Positions 42,176 through 51,316 of a stretch of DNA of 64,000 nucleotides are shown piece by piece. The position numbers and the translations under genes were made by a program. Under the pieces are notes generated by a model. That model saw nothing but the letters and a program-made list of their open reading frames with translations, searched no databases and had not been told where the DNA came from. This stretch comes from Chitinophaga varians (GTDB lineage Bacteria; Bacteroidota; Bacteroidia; Chitinophagales; Chitinophagaceae): assembly GCF_012641275.1 (NCBI RefSeq), contig NZ_JABAIA010000001.1:2046001-2110000 (forward strand). The letters run 5' to 3'. Each line of letters begins with the position of its first letter. Positions within the stretch are counted from its first letter, which is position 1.

Positions 42176-43030
42176 ATGGAAAAAGCACACTCACCCTTCA
42201 GCGTCAACATAGAAACACTGGACCACTGGGAGAAACGGAACCGGAGGAATAACTTTTTCGAACTGGTGTATATCATCGAAGGAAAAGGGGCACAATGTGT
42301 CAACTATAACCAGATTCCCTACCAGGCTGGCAGTATATTCCTGCTGCCGGCATCAGACTGCCATACTTATACTATCAGGGAAGAAACCACTTTCCTGTTC
42401 ATTCGTTTTACCGCGACCTATTTCTCCAGCGATGACGACTGTGTGATTGACTTCGGCAAATGGTTCTGCCGGCTCAATTTCATCATCGGCAACTACAACC
42501 GGCTGCCGGGAGAACTCATCAGTGACCCGGTGGACAAACAACATCTCGTACAACTGCTACAGTTGCTGATGGTGGAAACCAAACGCAACGACCCGCATAC
42601 ACGCCGCATCATGCAAAGCACCATGGTTACGGTACTGGAACTGATCGCCCGCAATGTGGCGGCGGTGATATCACCACAGACACTATATGAAGAGAAAAAA
42701 TTTGCCGACATGCTGCTGCACATCCACTACCATCTGCTGGATGAAGAGATGATCTCTCCGCAATACCTGGCCGAAAAGTTCCATATTTCAGCGACCTATT
42801 TCAGCGAGTACTTCAAACGTAACGCCAACGAAACCTATCAGGAATTTGTGCTCCGGTCCAAGCTGAAACTGGCTGAAGCCAAGGCCCTGTACACCGACAT
42901 CCCCTTTAAGGAAATAGCGTACGACCTCGGCTTCACCGACAGCAGTCATCTCAATAAAATGATGAAACGTTTTTATAACCAGGGCATGTCAGCCATCCGC
43001 AAAAGCGCTATAGCCGCCCCTTTGGCTTGA
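42176..43030 (+). CDS. AraC family transcriptional regulator
   Basis: A 284-residue regulator with an N-terminal cupin-like ligand domain (FFELVYIIEGKGAQCVNYNQ, GSIFLLPASDCHTY) and C-terminal AraC helix-turn-helix pair (QYLAEKFHISATYFSEYFKR and FKEIAYDLGFTDSSHLNKMM). Divergent from the oxidoreductase. Its last 23 bases overlap the 3' end of the convergent sulfatase gene, so the two transcripts are antisense to each other there. Confidence 0.92.
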   Translation: MEKAHSPFSVNIETLDHWEKRNRRNNFFELVYIIEGKGAQCVNYNQIPYQAGSIFLLPASDCHTYTIREETTFLFIRFTATYFSSDDDCVIDFGKWFCRLNFIIGNYNRLPGELISDPVDKQHLVQLLQLLMVETKRNDPHTRRIMQSTMVTVLELIARNVAAVISPQTLYEEKKFADMLLHIHYHLLDEEMISPQYLAEKFHISATYFSEYFKRNANETYQEFVLRSKLKLAEAKALYTDIPFKEIAYDLGFTDSSHLNKMMKRFYNQGMSAIRKSAIAAPLA

Positions 43031-44615
43031 TTTGCTCATATTCCACCACCCCGGTACGTTTGGCCCATTCAAAATAAGCGGCCGACAACTCATTGACCAG
43101 CTGCGGATTCTTAGCTGCCAGGTCGTTGGTTTCGCCACGGTCTTCGTCTATGTTGTACAGCTCCCACCGGTACTGCGGATAGATAGACACCAGTTTCCAT
43201 TTGCCCTTGCGTACCGCGCGGTTACCGGCCCGCTCCCAGAATACTGGCTCTTCGCGGTGCAGTTCTTCCCCACGGAAGAACAGCCCCGTCAGGCTCCGGC
43301 CGGGTAACGGGTTCGGCTGTACGCCTTTATACTGCTGCGGATACCGGGCACCGGCCAGTTCATAGAAGGTAGGCGCCAGGTCTATCAGATGAGCGGTGCC
43401 ACGGGCGATGCTGCCACCTTTGATTTTAGCAGGATACCAGGCAATCAGCGGGGAACTGATACCGCCTTCATACATGAAATTCTTAAACGCACGGAAAGGA
43501 CTGTTGGACACGTACGACCAGTTTTTGCCCTGCGACTCAAAAGAGCCGGCCGTGCCTACCGGACCGGTATTCCGGGCGGCGCGTTTTCCGCCCCAGTGCG
43601 CCACGTCTTCTGCCGGAGCGCCGTTGTCAGAGATAAATACGATCAGTGTATTATCGTCTTTTTTCAACGCTTTCAGTTTATCCAGCACCTTGCCCACACC
43701 CTGGTCCATACGGTCTACCATGGCGGCATACACCTCCATTTTGGCTTTCCATAGTTCCTTTTCGTCGTAGGTGAGGCTGTTCCATTCGGGGACCTCGGCG
43801 TCCCGCGCAGCGATGGTCTGTTGCGCATCGAGCAGGCCGAGCTGCCGCTGCCTTGCCAGTCGTTCGTTGCGCAACGAATCCCAGCCGATGTCATAGCGCC
43901 CCTTGTATTTGGCGATGTCTTCGGGAAGCGCCTGCAGCGGCCAGTGTGGCGCATTGAAAGCGAGGTACAGGAAGAAAGGTTTGTTGCTTTTGTTTTGCTC
44001 TTCGAGATATTTCACAGCATGCGCGGCGATCTCGTCAGTGAAGTAATAGCTGTTATCTGCCGGATGCAGGCGCTGATTATTCTCCACCAGCACCACCGGA
44101 TACTCCGTACCAAACAATGGCATCGGTTTAGCGTCAAAGTAATCAGCACCGCCGCCGATGACGCCATAGTACCGCTCAAAACCACGCTGATTGGGCCATG
44201 CAAGGCTATCATTCCCAACATGCCATTTACCGGACATCAACGTGTTATAACCGGCTGTCTTCAACACCTCTGCCAACGTCAGCGATTCCTTGTTCAGAAA
44301 ACCCTGATAGGCAGGCAGCCCAAGGTTTACATCGAAGTAACCCACACCAGCCTTGTGCTGGTATTGGCCGGTCATCAGAGATGCCCGCGTAGGCGCACAA
44401 ATGGAGTTGTTATAAAATTCTTTCAGCCGTAAACCTTCTTTGGCGAGGCGGTCCAGATTGGGTGTGTGAATCTCCGAACCATAGGCCCCGAGATCGGAGT
44501 AGCCCATGTCATCTACCAGGATAAGGATGATGTTGGGCTTTTTCGTTTGCGCGTATACGTTACCTGCGGCCGACAGCTGTGCGATAGCTGCCAGTGCTAT
44601 CCATATTTTTTTCAT
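43008..44615 (-). CDS. Arylsulfatase, family S1 (second of tandem pair)
   Basis: A 535-residue sulfatase with signal peptide (residues 1-22). The metal site opens with ILILVDDMGYSD. Cys73 in SICAPTRASLMTG is the residue oxidised to formylglycine. SGKWHVG, APHWPLQA and FISDNGA follow, the standard S1 sulfatase layout. It hydrolyses sulfate esters in the periplasm or at the surface. It is the last gene of the susC-susD-sulfatase-sulfatase operon, 24 bases after its paralogue, and converges on the AraC gene with a 23-base overlap. The maturase enzyme is not in the window. Confidence 0.95.
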   Translation of the reverse strand: MKKIWIALAAIAQLSAAGNVYAQTKKPNIILILVDDMGYSDLGAYGSEIHTPNLDRLAKEGLRLKEFYNNSICAPTRASLMTGQYQHKAGVGYFDVNLGLPAYQGFLNKESLTLAEVLKTAGYNTLMSGKWHVGNDSLAWPNQRGFERYYGVIGGGADYFDAKPMPLFGTEYPVVLVENNQRLHPADNSYYFTDEIAAHAVKYLEEQNKSNKPFFLYLAFNAPHWPLQALPEDIAKYKGRYDIGWDSLRNERLARQRQLGLLDAQQTIAARDAEVPEWNSLTYDEKELWKAKMEVYAAMVDRMDQGVGKVLDKLKALKKDDNTLIVFISDNGAPAEDVAHWGGKRAARNTGPVGTAGSFESQGKNWSYVSNSPFRAFKNFMYEGGISSPLIAWYPAKIKGGSIARGTAHLIDLAPTFYELAGARYPQQYKGVQPNPLPGRSLTGLFFRGEELHREEPVFWERAGNRAVRKGKWKLVSIYPQYRWELYNIDEDRGETNDLAAKNPQLVNELSAAYFEWAKRTGVVEYEQIKPKGRL

Positions 44616-44639
44616 GATTGTTTTTTTTGGATGATGACC

Positions 44640-46274
44640 TTATTTTTTTCTGCCTGCCGGCGGTGTGGGACCACCTCCTGTTGGACCGGCAAACCCGGCA
44701 GGGCCAACAGGTTTGATCTTATCATAATCCACCACGTTATTGTTTTTGGCCCATACGTCGTACGCGGCTGACAGTTCTTTCACGACCTGCGGTTGCTGTG
44801 CTGCGAGATCATTGGTTTCGCCCCGGTCGTGATCAATATCGTATAGCTCCCATTCTTTGGACGGGTACGATGATATCAGCTTCCATTTGCCTTTACGCAC
44901 GGCCCTGTTGCCTGCCCGCTCCCAGAACAGGGGCGTGGCCCTGTCTATCTCCCGAAGGGAAAAAAATAAAGGCGCCAGGCTTACCCCCTGTAATGGATGG
45001 GTAGCAACGTTGTGATAAGTGGCGGGATAGGCCGCGCCGGCCACTTCATAGAAAGTAGGCGCCAGGTCTATCAGGTGGGCCGTACCACGGGCAATACCGC
45101 CCCCTTTGATTTTGGCAGGAAACCAGGCGATCAGCGGGGAACTGATACCGCCTTCATAAGCACTGGCTTTGTAAGAACGGAAAGGGGCATTGGAAACATG
45201 CGCCCAGCTCTGCTCCTGATAGTCATAGGAACCGGCGGAACCGATAGGGCCTGAACTGCGCTGCCGCTTTCTGCCAGCGGGGATAAACCCGCCCTGGGCA
45301 CCGTTGTCAGAGATAAATACAATCAGGGTGTTATCATCTTTCTTCAATGCCTTCAGTTTGTCCAGGATCTTACCAATGCCTTGGTCCATACGGTCTATCA
45401 TGGCCGCGTATACTTCCATTTTTTTCTCCCATAACTTCTTCTCGTCGTAGGTAAGGCTTTCCCACCCGGGCACTTCGGGATCAGGTGCTATCGTGGCGTC
45501 AGGTTTGATCAGCCCCAGTTTTTTTTGCCGCGCTATACGTTCTTCGCGCAGCGAATCCCAGCCAATGGCGTATCGGCCCTTGTATTTGGCAATATCTTCC
45601 GGAAGCGCCTGTAAGGGCCAGTGTGGCGCATTATAGGCTACATACAGAAAAAATGGTTTGTTGGTATGACTTTGCTCTTCGAGAAATTTCACCGCGTGGC
45701 CTGCAATTTCATCGGTCAGGTAATGTCCCGGCTCCAGGTTGAAGCGACGGTTGTTTTCCACAAGTGGCACTGGTGGCGCTTTATCAGTATAATTACCAAT
45801 ATCGAAATAATTGCTGGCGCCGCCGATGAAACCAAAGAACCTGTCAAACCCGCGCTGATTGGGCCAGTAGATGCTATCATCACCGACGTGCCATTTGCCG
45901 GACATCAGCGTGCTGTAACCGGCCTGTTTCAACACTTCCGCCAACGTAAGCGATTCCCGGTTCAGGTATCCCTGGTATGCCGGCAAACCGAGGTTGACAT
46001 TAAAGAAACCAATACCGGCTTTGTGGTTGGACTGCCCTGTCAACAGCGATGCGCGGGTAGGCGCGCAGATGGAGTTGTTGTAGAACTCCTGCAGCCGCAG
46101 CCCTTCGGCCGCCAGCCGCGACAGGTTAGGTGTTTGTATCTCTCCGCCATAGGGCGCAATGTCGGAGTAGCCCATGTCATCCACCATAATGAGGATGATG
46201 TTGGGCTGCTGTTTCTGGGCCATGCTCCAGCTGAAACAGCCGAGCAGGGCCAGGGTGGTAAGCATCTTTTTCAT
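44640..46274 (-). CDS. Arylsulfatase, family S1 (first of tandem pair)
   Basis: A 544-residue sulfatase closely related to its downstream neighbour: the same ILIMVDDMGYSD, formylglycine site SICAPTRASLLTG (Cys70), SGKWHVG, APHWPLQA and FISDNGAQ motifs. Signal peptide at residues 1-20. The C-terminal 20 residues are a Gly/Pro-rich tail (VGPAGFAGPTGGGPTPP) missing from the paralogue, likely disordered. The two probably arose by tandem duplication and may differ in substrate. It starts 22 bases after the susD stop. Confidence 0.95.
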   Translation of the reverse strand: MKKMLTTLALLGCFSWSMAQKQQPNIILIMVDDMGYSDIAPYGGEIQTPNLSRLAAEGLRLQEFYNNSICAPTRASLLTGQSNHKAGIGFFNVNLGLPAYQGYLNRESLTLAEVLKQAGYSTLMSGKWHVGDDSIYWPNQRGFDRFFGFIGGASNYFDIGNYTDKAPPVPLVENNRRFNLEPGHYLTDEIAGHAVKFLEEQSHTNKPFFLYVAYNAPHWPLQALPEDIAKYKGRYAIGWDSLREERIARQKKLGLIKPDATIAPDPEVPGWESLTYDEKKLWEKKMEVYAAMIDRMDQGIGKILDKLKALKKDDNTLIVFISDNGAQGGFIPAGRKRQRSSGPIGSAGSYDYQEQSWAHVSNAPFRSYKASAYEGGISSPLIAWFPAKIKGGGIARGTAHLIDLAPTFYEVAGAAYPATYHNVATHPLQGVSLAPLFFSLREIDRATPLFWERAGNRAVRKGKWKLISSYPSKEWELYDIDHDRGETNDLAAQQPQVVKELSAAYDVWAKNNNVVDYDKIKPVGPAGFAGPTGGGPTPPAGRKK

Positions 46275-46296
46275 CAGACATACTTTAAAAGCGATA

Positions 46297-47769
46297 TCAA
46301 TAATTAACCCACAGCGGGTCTTGTTTCAGTTTGGGATTGAGGTTCAGCTCCCGCTGCGGTGTCGGGAAATGGATATGCCGCGGCGCCGCCAGCGTTTTAC
46401 CGGCAGCTTTCAGCACTTTGACATAATAGTCCGGCCCGCGCCGTACCAGGTCAAACCAGCGCTGGTATTCATACACAAACTCTTTCCTTCTTTCCTGGAA
46501 CACGGAATCACGGAAGTTGTCCGCGCCAAGGCCGGGCGCCACATCCTGCAAACGTGCCACACCGGCACGTTGCCGCACAGCATCTATCGCCTGGTATGCT
46601 TCTGTTGTAGGGCCATTGAGCTCATTCAGGGCTTCTGCATAGATGAGCAACACTTCCGCATAACGGATAATCGGAAGGTTTTTGGAAGACTCCCCCTGGT
46701 TACCGATCACCGCGGGATCATAGTATTTGTAGAAGTGTGGTTCAAAGGTGTACAGCTTTCCATCTGTGGGGCTGGTCATCTGTGTGACAAAGGTGACAGC
46801 CTTACGGGCATCGCCCTCCGCAAAACTTTCGTATAGCCCTCCCTGTTTGTGAAGCGCATCAGCATAGTCGCCATTGATGCCAGGCACTTCATTGGGCGCA
46901 GAGCGGCTGGCCAGGCTATTGCCCTGGTAACCGGAATTGCCCTGAAACTGTGCAGAGAATATATGTTCAATGCCATTCTTTTTGGCCACGTTAAACACAT
47001 CGGCGTAATTCTCAAACAGGCCATACCAATGACTGTCGATCACCTCCTTGCTTTTAGCGGCCGCTTTGGCCCAGTCTTTCCGCGTGAGGTAAACTTTCGC
47101 CAGCAGGCTCCTGGCCGCGCCGGCGGTGGCCCTGCCGATATCATTGGCGCCGTATTCATTGGGAGCAGGAAGGCTCTCCGCGGCGGTAAGGTCACTGATG
47201 ATCTGCGCATATACATCTGCTTCCGGCGCTTTCTCCACATACAGCGCCTCCGGCGACAGCGAGCCGGGTTCGTGCAAGACCAGCGGCACCCCGCCAAACC
47301 ATCTCACCAGGTTAAAATAATGAAGCGCACGCAGGAACTTCGCTTCATTGATCAGGCGTACCCGTATCGTTTCGGTGATATTCTCTTTTTTGATCAGCGC
47401 AATCCTGTCAATGGCGATGTTAGACACATTGATGGCATCATAACTCTGTTTCCACAACTGCTCCATCCTGTCGTTGGAGGCATCATGGGTAAGCCCTGAA
47501 ATAGCCCGTACATGCGCATTACGCGCACGCGGCCCTGCCTCATAGTCATCAGTGGCCATCTCTACGCCTATCTGGAAAAGGCTGTTGTAAAGCGACTGCC
47601 CGCTTTCATACAACTTGCGGTAAGCCGCTGTCACGGCTGCATTGGCCTGGTCTTCGTTCTGGTAAAAATTGTCGGTGATCAGTACTGATTCCGGATGTTC
47701 ATCCAGCCTGGAGCAGGAAGTTCCCAGCAGCACCAGTAACACACTATATCGTAAAAAGGCTTTTTTCAT
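46297..47769 (-). CDS. SusD/RagB family outer membrane lipoprotein
   Basis: A 490-residue SusD homologue. The signal peptide ends in a lipobox (LGTSC, Cys about residue 19). The helical TPR-like core (AAVTAAYRKLYESGQSLYNS, RALHYFNLVRWFGGVPLVL, SLLAKVYLTRKDWAKAA) and the C-terminal RRKEFVYEYQRWFDLVR motif are typical. It captures ligand at the surface and passes it to the SusC channel. It is co-transcribed with susC (29-base gap) and two sulfatases, which suggests a sulfated ligand. Confidence 0.95.
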   Translation of the reverse strand: MKKAFLRYSVLLVLLGTSCSRLDEHPESVLITDNFYQNEDQANAAVTAAYRKLYESGQSLYNSLFQIGVEMATDDYEAGPRARNAHVRAISGLTHDASNDRMEQLWKQSYDAINVSNIAIDRIALIKKENITETIRVRLINEAKFLRALHYFNLVRWFGGVPLVLHEPGSLSPEALYVEKAPEADVYAQIISDLTAAESLPAPNEYGANDIGRATAGAARSLLAKVYLTRKDWAKAAAKSKEVIDSHWYGLFENYADVFNVAKKNGIEHIFSAQFQGNSGYQGNSLASRSAPNEVPGINGDYADALHKQGGLYESFAEGDARKAVTFVTQMTSPTDGKLYTFEPHFYKYYDPAVIGNQGESSKNLPIIRYAEVLLIYAEALNELNGPTTEAYQAIDAVRQRAGVARLQDVAPGLGADNFRDSVFQERRKEFVYEYQRWFDLVRRGPDYYVKVLKAAGKTLAAPRHIHFPTPQRELNLNPKLKQDPLWVNY

Positions 47770-47798
47770 ACGTTCATTTTTTGGAAGATGAATAACGA

Positions 47799-50700
47799 CT
47801 ACAGGGTAACGCGTACGCCTGCACTGACTGTCCGCGATACCGGATAGATACCCAGGTCTGTTCCCGGGGAGATATTATTGCCGGAGGTGACTTCCGGGTC
47901 GAAGCCGGTGTAGGAGGTCCAGGTGAGCAGGTTTTGCGCAGACACAAACACGTTAATGGCTGATACTTTCCCGATAACGGACTTCGGCAGCGAGTACCCC
48001 AGCGACACGTTTTTCACACGCAGGAAGGAGCCGTTTTCAATGAACCGGTCAGAGAAAACCGGCGCAGGGTCCAGCTTGGCACGGGGCGTCGTTTGACTGG
48101 GATGTGCCGGTGTCCAACGGTCCAGGGCGGATGCGGCAGCGTTCTGCTGGCCGTTAAACAGTTCCAGTGACTGCTGGTTGGAGTTCAGGATTTTATTTCC
48201 ATAAGAGCCCTGCAGGAACACGGACAGTGAAAACCCTTTCCAGGAGAAGCTATTGCCCAGGCCGAGTATAAAATCAGGTTGCGCGTTACCAATAATCGTA
48301 CGATCGTTGGCGGTAGTAAACACACCATCGCCATTGATGTCTTTATACAGCCGGTCGCCTGCTTTGGGTACGGCATTGCCGGTATATTTGCCTTTGGTTG
48401 CTTCTTCACCGGTTTGCAGGATACCATCTGTAACGGTGCCATAGAAGCTGCCCAGCGGTTGCCCCACCTGGATGATGTAGTTCCCGCTGATATAGGACCG
48501 GGCGCCATTACCGATTTTCAGCACCTCGTTGCGGTTAAAGGAAATATTAAAATCGGTGTTCCAGGTGAAGGCACCGGTAAAGTTCCGGCTGCTAAGGCTC
48601 AGCTCTATGCCTTTATTCAGCACTGATCCGAAGTTCTGTAGGGAAGAAGTTTGTCCGGAGGTCCAGGGGATTTCCACGTTCAACAGCAGATTGGTCGTCT
48701 TCTTATAGTAGGCATCTACGGTAAACAACAAGCGGCTGTTGAGGAAAGCTGCATCCAGACCGGCATTGTACTGGTATGTTTTCTCCCATCCCAGGTGGTC
48801 ATTGGCCAGACGGGAGGGAGCAAAACCAGTGGCCATATTTTTCCCGAAGAGATAGTTCAGGCTGTATAAAGTGGCAAGCGACTGGTACTCGCCGATTTCG
48901 AGGTTACCGGTAGTGCCGAAGCTGGCGCGTAGTTTCAGGTCGTTCACTACACGCGATGCCTCTTTAAAAAACGGCTCATTGCTGATACGCCATGAAGCGG
49001 CGGCAGAAGGGAAATAGCCCCACTTATTGCCCTTCCCGAAACGGGACGAGCCATCAGCCCGGATGCTGGCAGTAAAGTAATAGCGGCTGTTGTAATTGTA
49101 ATTAACACGTGCCAGGTAAGAATGCAGCACCCAGGCGGTGGCGTCAGCAAAAGGGCGCACCAGTGTGGCGCCGCTCTGCAAACTGTTGTAGGTCAGGTCG
49201 TCTGTGACAAAATTCTGTGCGCCGGCCCTTAGAATGTCGCTTTTGAATTCCTGTTGCGTAAAACCCGCCAGCACATCAAAAGTATGTTTGGAAATATTAC
49301 GTGTATACGTTACCGTATTTTCATTCAGCCAGGAGTAGGCGTTGTAGGTGCCACGGGCAGCGCTGCCTTTGGTTAACAGTCCTTCGTATATGGTAGACGG
49401 GATATAATTCTTTTCGGTGGTATTGTTCACATCGGCTCCCAGCAGCACTTTTACATTCAGGCCGTCGATAATGTTGTATTCGGCAAAAGCGGTCCCCAGC
49501 AAACGGTTGGTGGTGGACTTGTTGATCTGTTCATTGATCGTAGCTACCGGGTTGGCGAAAATATTCTCAAAAGGATTACGCAGGGTATAGCTGCCATTGG
49601 GTTCATAGATAGTTGCCGTAGGCGGCATCAACAACAGCGAGGTAACAAAACCCGAAGGCGCCACGTTAGCATCTGACTTGTTAACAGATAGGCTGGCGCT
49701 GACTTTCAGCCTGTCTAACGGCTGCGCGTCTACGTTGGCCCGGATACCCAGCCGGGTAAAGTCCGTGTGTTTGATAATCCCCTGTTGATCGAAGTAGTTG
49801 CCCGAGAGCAGGTAACGGGTTTTGGCGTTGCCACCGCTGATAGACAGCTGGTGGTTCTGTACCGGTGCTGTACGGAACACCGCATCCTGCCAGTCGGTGC
49901 CTTTTCCCAGCTGGCTGACCTGGTCCGCCGACAGGTACTGGTTAGGTCCTTTCGACGGGTTAGCGTCATACAGCGCTTCATTACGCAGGATGGCGAAGTT
50001 GCGGGCGTCCAGCAGGTCTATTTTCTTTCGAAGTGATTGTACGCCATAGGAACCTTCGTAGTTCAATGTATTCCTTTCCGCTTTGCCTTTGCGCGTAGTG
50101 ACGATCACTACGCCGTTGGCGCCACGGGAGCCATAGATGGCCGTGGCGGAGGCATCTTTCAGGATATCGATGCTTTCTATGTCTGCGGGGTTGATGCTGG
50201 CCAGTTGGTTGACAGGCGCGCCCGTGAGGATGCCGGGACTGGCAGTACTGTTATAGATGGGAAAACCATCAATGACATACAGCGGTTCATTGCCGCCCTG
50301 TATAGAGCTGCCGCCGCGGATGCGGATGCTGACGCCGCCGCCGGGCTGCCCGGATGTTTGCGTTACCTGTACGCCGGGAATCGCGCCTTTTAACGCCTGG
50401 TCAAAGGAACTGACAGGCTGCTTCAGCAGCGGACCGGAAACAGAAGCAATAGCGCCGGTAAGGTCGCTTTTTTTCTGTGTGCCATAACCTACTACCACCA
50501 CATCGTTCAACTGGCTTTGTATTGCTTCCAGCGGAATCTCGATATGGCCGCCGGTAGCCGTCACTTCTATTTTACGGTAACCGATGTAACTGATGATCAG
50601 CGTATAGGGGAATTTCTGTCCGGTAACGAATACAAAACGTCCTTCCGCATCCGTGGAAACACCGTGGGTAGTGCCTTTGATATTCACTACTGCTCCGGGT

Positions 50701-50855
50701 AAAGGCTCATGGGTACGGGCATCTACCACGCGCCCCGTCAGATGCGAATTAATCAGCGGCGTGGTGGGCACCTGCGCCACCACCAGCAGTGGCAGCAAAT
50801 AAAGCATGGATAGCCCTATCCATGCCAATATGTTTTTTCGTAACATTCTTTGCAT
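47799..50855 (-). CDS. SusC/RagA family TonB-linked outer membrane transporter
   Basis: A 1018-residue TonB-dependent transporter. Signal peptide at residues 1-28; carboxypeptidase-regulatory-like domain (LTGRVVDARTHEPLPGAVVN, about 40-110); plug with the SusC/RagA signatures VVVGYGTQKKSDLTGAIASV and PLYVIDGFPI; then a 22-strand barrel ending YPVSRTVSAGVRVTL. It imports ligand captured by the SusD protein encoded downstream, using TonB energy. It is the first gene of the four-gene sulfatase operon, with a long leader of more than 150 bases upstream. An alternative start is three codons in. Confidence 0.96.
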   Translation of the reverse strand: MQRMLRKNILAWIGLSMLYLLPLLVVAQVPTTPLINSHLTGRVVDARTHEPLPGAVVNIKGTTHGVSTDAEGRFVFVTGQKFPYTLIISYIGYRKIEVTATGGHIEIPLEAIQSQLNDVVVVGYGTQKKSDLTGAIASVSGPLLKQPVSSFDQALKGAIPGVQVTQTSGQPGGGVSIRIRGGSSIQGGNEPLYVIDGFPIYNSTASPGILTGAPVNQLASINPADIESIDILKDASATAIYGSRGANGVVIVTTRKGKAERNTLNYEGSYGVQSLRKKIDLLDARNFAILRNEALYDANPSKGPNQYLSADQVSQLGKGTDWQDAVFRTAPVQNHQLSISGGNAKTRYLLSGNYFDQQGIIKHTDFTRLGIRANVDAQPLDRLKVSASLSVNKSDANVAPSGFVTSLLLMPPTATIYEPNGSYTLRNPFENIFANPVATINEQINKSTTNRLLGTAFAEYNIIDGLNVKVLLGADVNNTTEKNYIPSTIYEGLLTKGSAARGTYNAYSWLNENTVTYTRNISKHTFDVLAGFTQQEFKSDILRAGAQNFVTDDLTYNSLQSGATLVRPFADATAWVLHSYLARVNYNYNSRYYFTASIRADGSSRFGKGNKWGYFPSAAASWRISNEPFFKEASRVVNDLKLRASFGTTGNLEIGEYQSLATLYSLNYLFGKNMATGFAPSRLANDHLGWEKTYQYNAGLDAAFLNSRLLFTVDAYYKKTTNLLLNVEIPWTSGQTSSLQNFGSVLNKGIELSLSSRNFTGAFTWNTDFNISFNRNEVLKIGNGARSYISGNYIIQVGQPLGSFYGTVTDGILQTGEEATKGKYTGNAVPKAGDRLYKDINGDGVFTTANDRTIIGNAQPDFILGLGNSFSWKGFSLSVFLQGSYGNKILNSNQQSLELFNGQQNAAASALDRWTPAHPSQTTPRAKLDPAPVFSDRFIENGSFLRVKNVSLGYSLPKSVIGKVSAINVFVSAQNLLTWTSYTGFDPEVTSGNNISPGTDLGIYPVSRTVSAGVRVTL

Positions 50856-51060
50856 GTTTTAAAAGTTTAGACCACCCGCCGCCAATATTGCTGGCGACAG
50901 GACATAACAAGGCCTGCCCGGAGAAAACGGGCTTCTCAGAGAAATGACAAAAGGGAAAGCGCCGGAAAGCTGTTACCGTCTACAACAGCATACGAAACAG
51001 CACCGCGCTCCGCATGTACGGTTAAAGTAGTCAGTGGTTGACATCTACTTAAAGTTTAGT
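50856..51060 (-). promoter_or_regulatory. Long structured leader of the susC-sulfatase operon
   Basis: On the minus strand the leader holds several short hairpins: CTGTT/AACAG, GCCCG/CGGGC and CGCCA/TGGCG. It also holds an 11-codon open frame (51015-50980, MRSAVLFRMLL, stop). No standard TAnnTTTG element was found in the 460 bases before susC, so the promoter may be of another type. No known riboswitch was recognised. Confidence 0.35.
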
Positions 51061-51277
51061 ATTGAAGAATAAGTCGCCCTGCAACACTGCTGCCGGTAGT
51101 TTTATCGGGTGGTGCTAAAAACTACACAAGGCCGGTCCTGCTGTATATAGATTGGTTTTACAGTGTGCGCTGATATGACAACGGCGTAAAAGTAATACTA
51201 TTTTTATTAGTACACAATATTTGTAGACTATTCGTTGCAAGATTTTTTTATCCTGTCGGAGATTGTTTACCCTAAAC

Positions 51278-51308
51278 AAAAAGAGCCGGTTTGAAACCGG
51301 CTCTTTTA
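51278..51308 (-). terminator. Intrinsic terminator of the TonB receptor gene
   Basis: AAAGAGCCGGTT pairs with AACCGGCTCTTT around a short loop (about 51280-51306), with a T-run on the minus strand. Eight bases beyond the stop of the receptor gene. Confidence 0.92.
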
Positions 51309-51316
51309 TATGAATA

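Noticed and set aside
43821..44432. 203-residue frame antisense to the sulfatase
   Set aside because: Shadow of a clearly identified sulfatase; no motif or ribosome-binding site.
46849..47499. 216-residue plus-strand frame opposite susD
   Set aside because: Shadow of a well-supported SusD gene.
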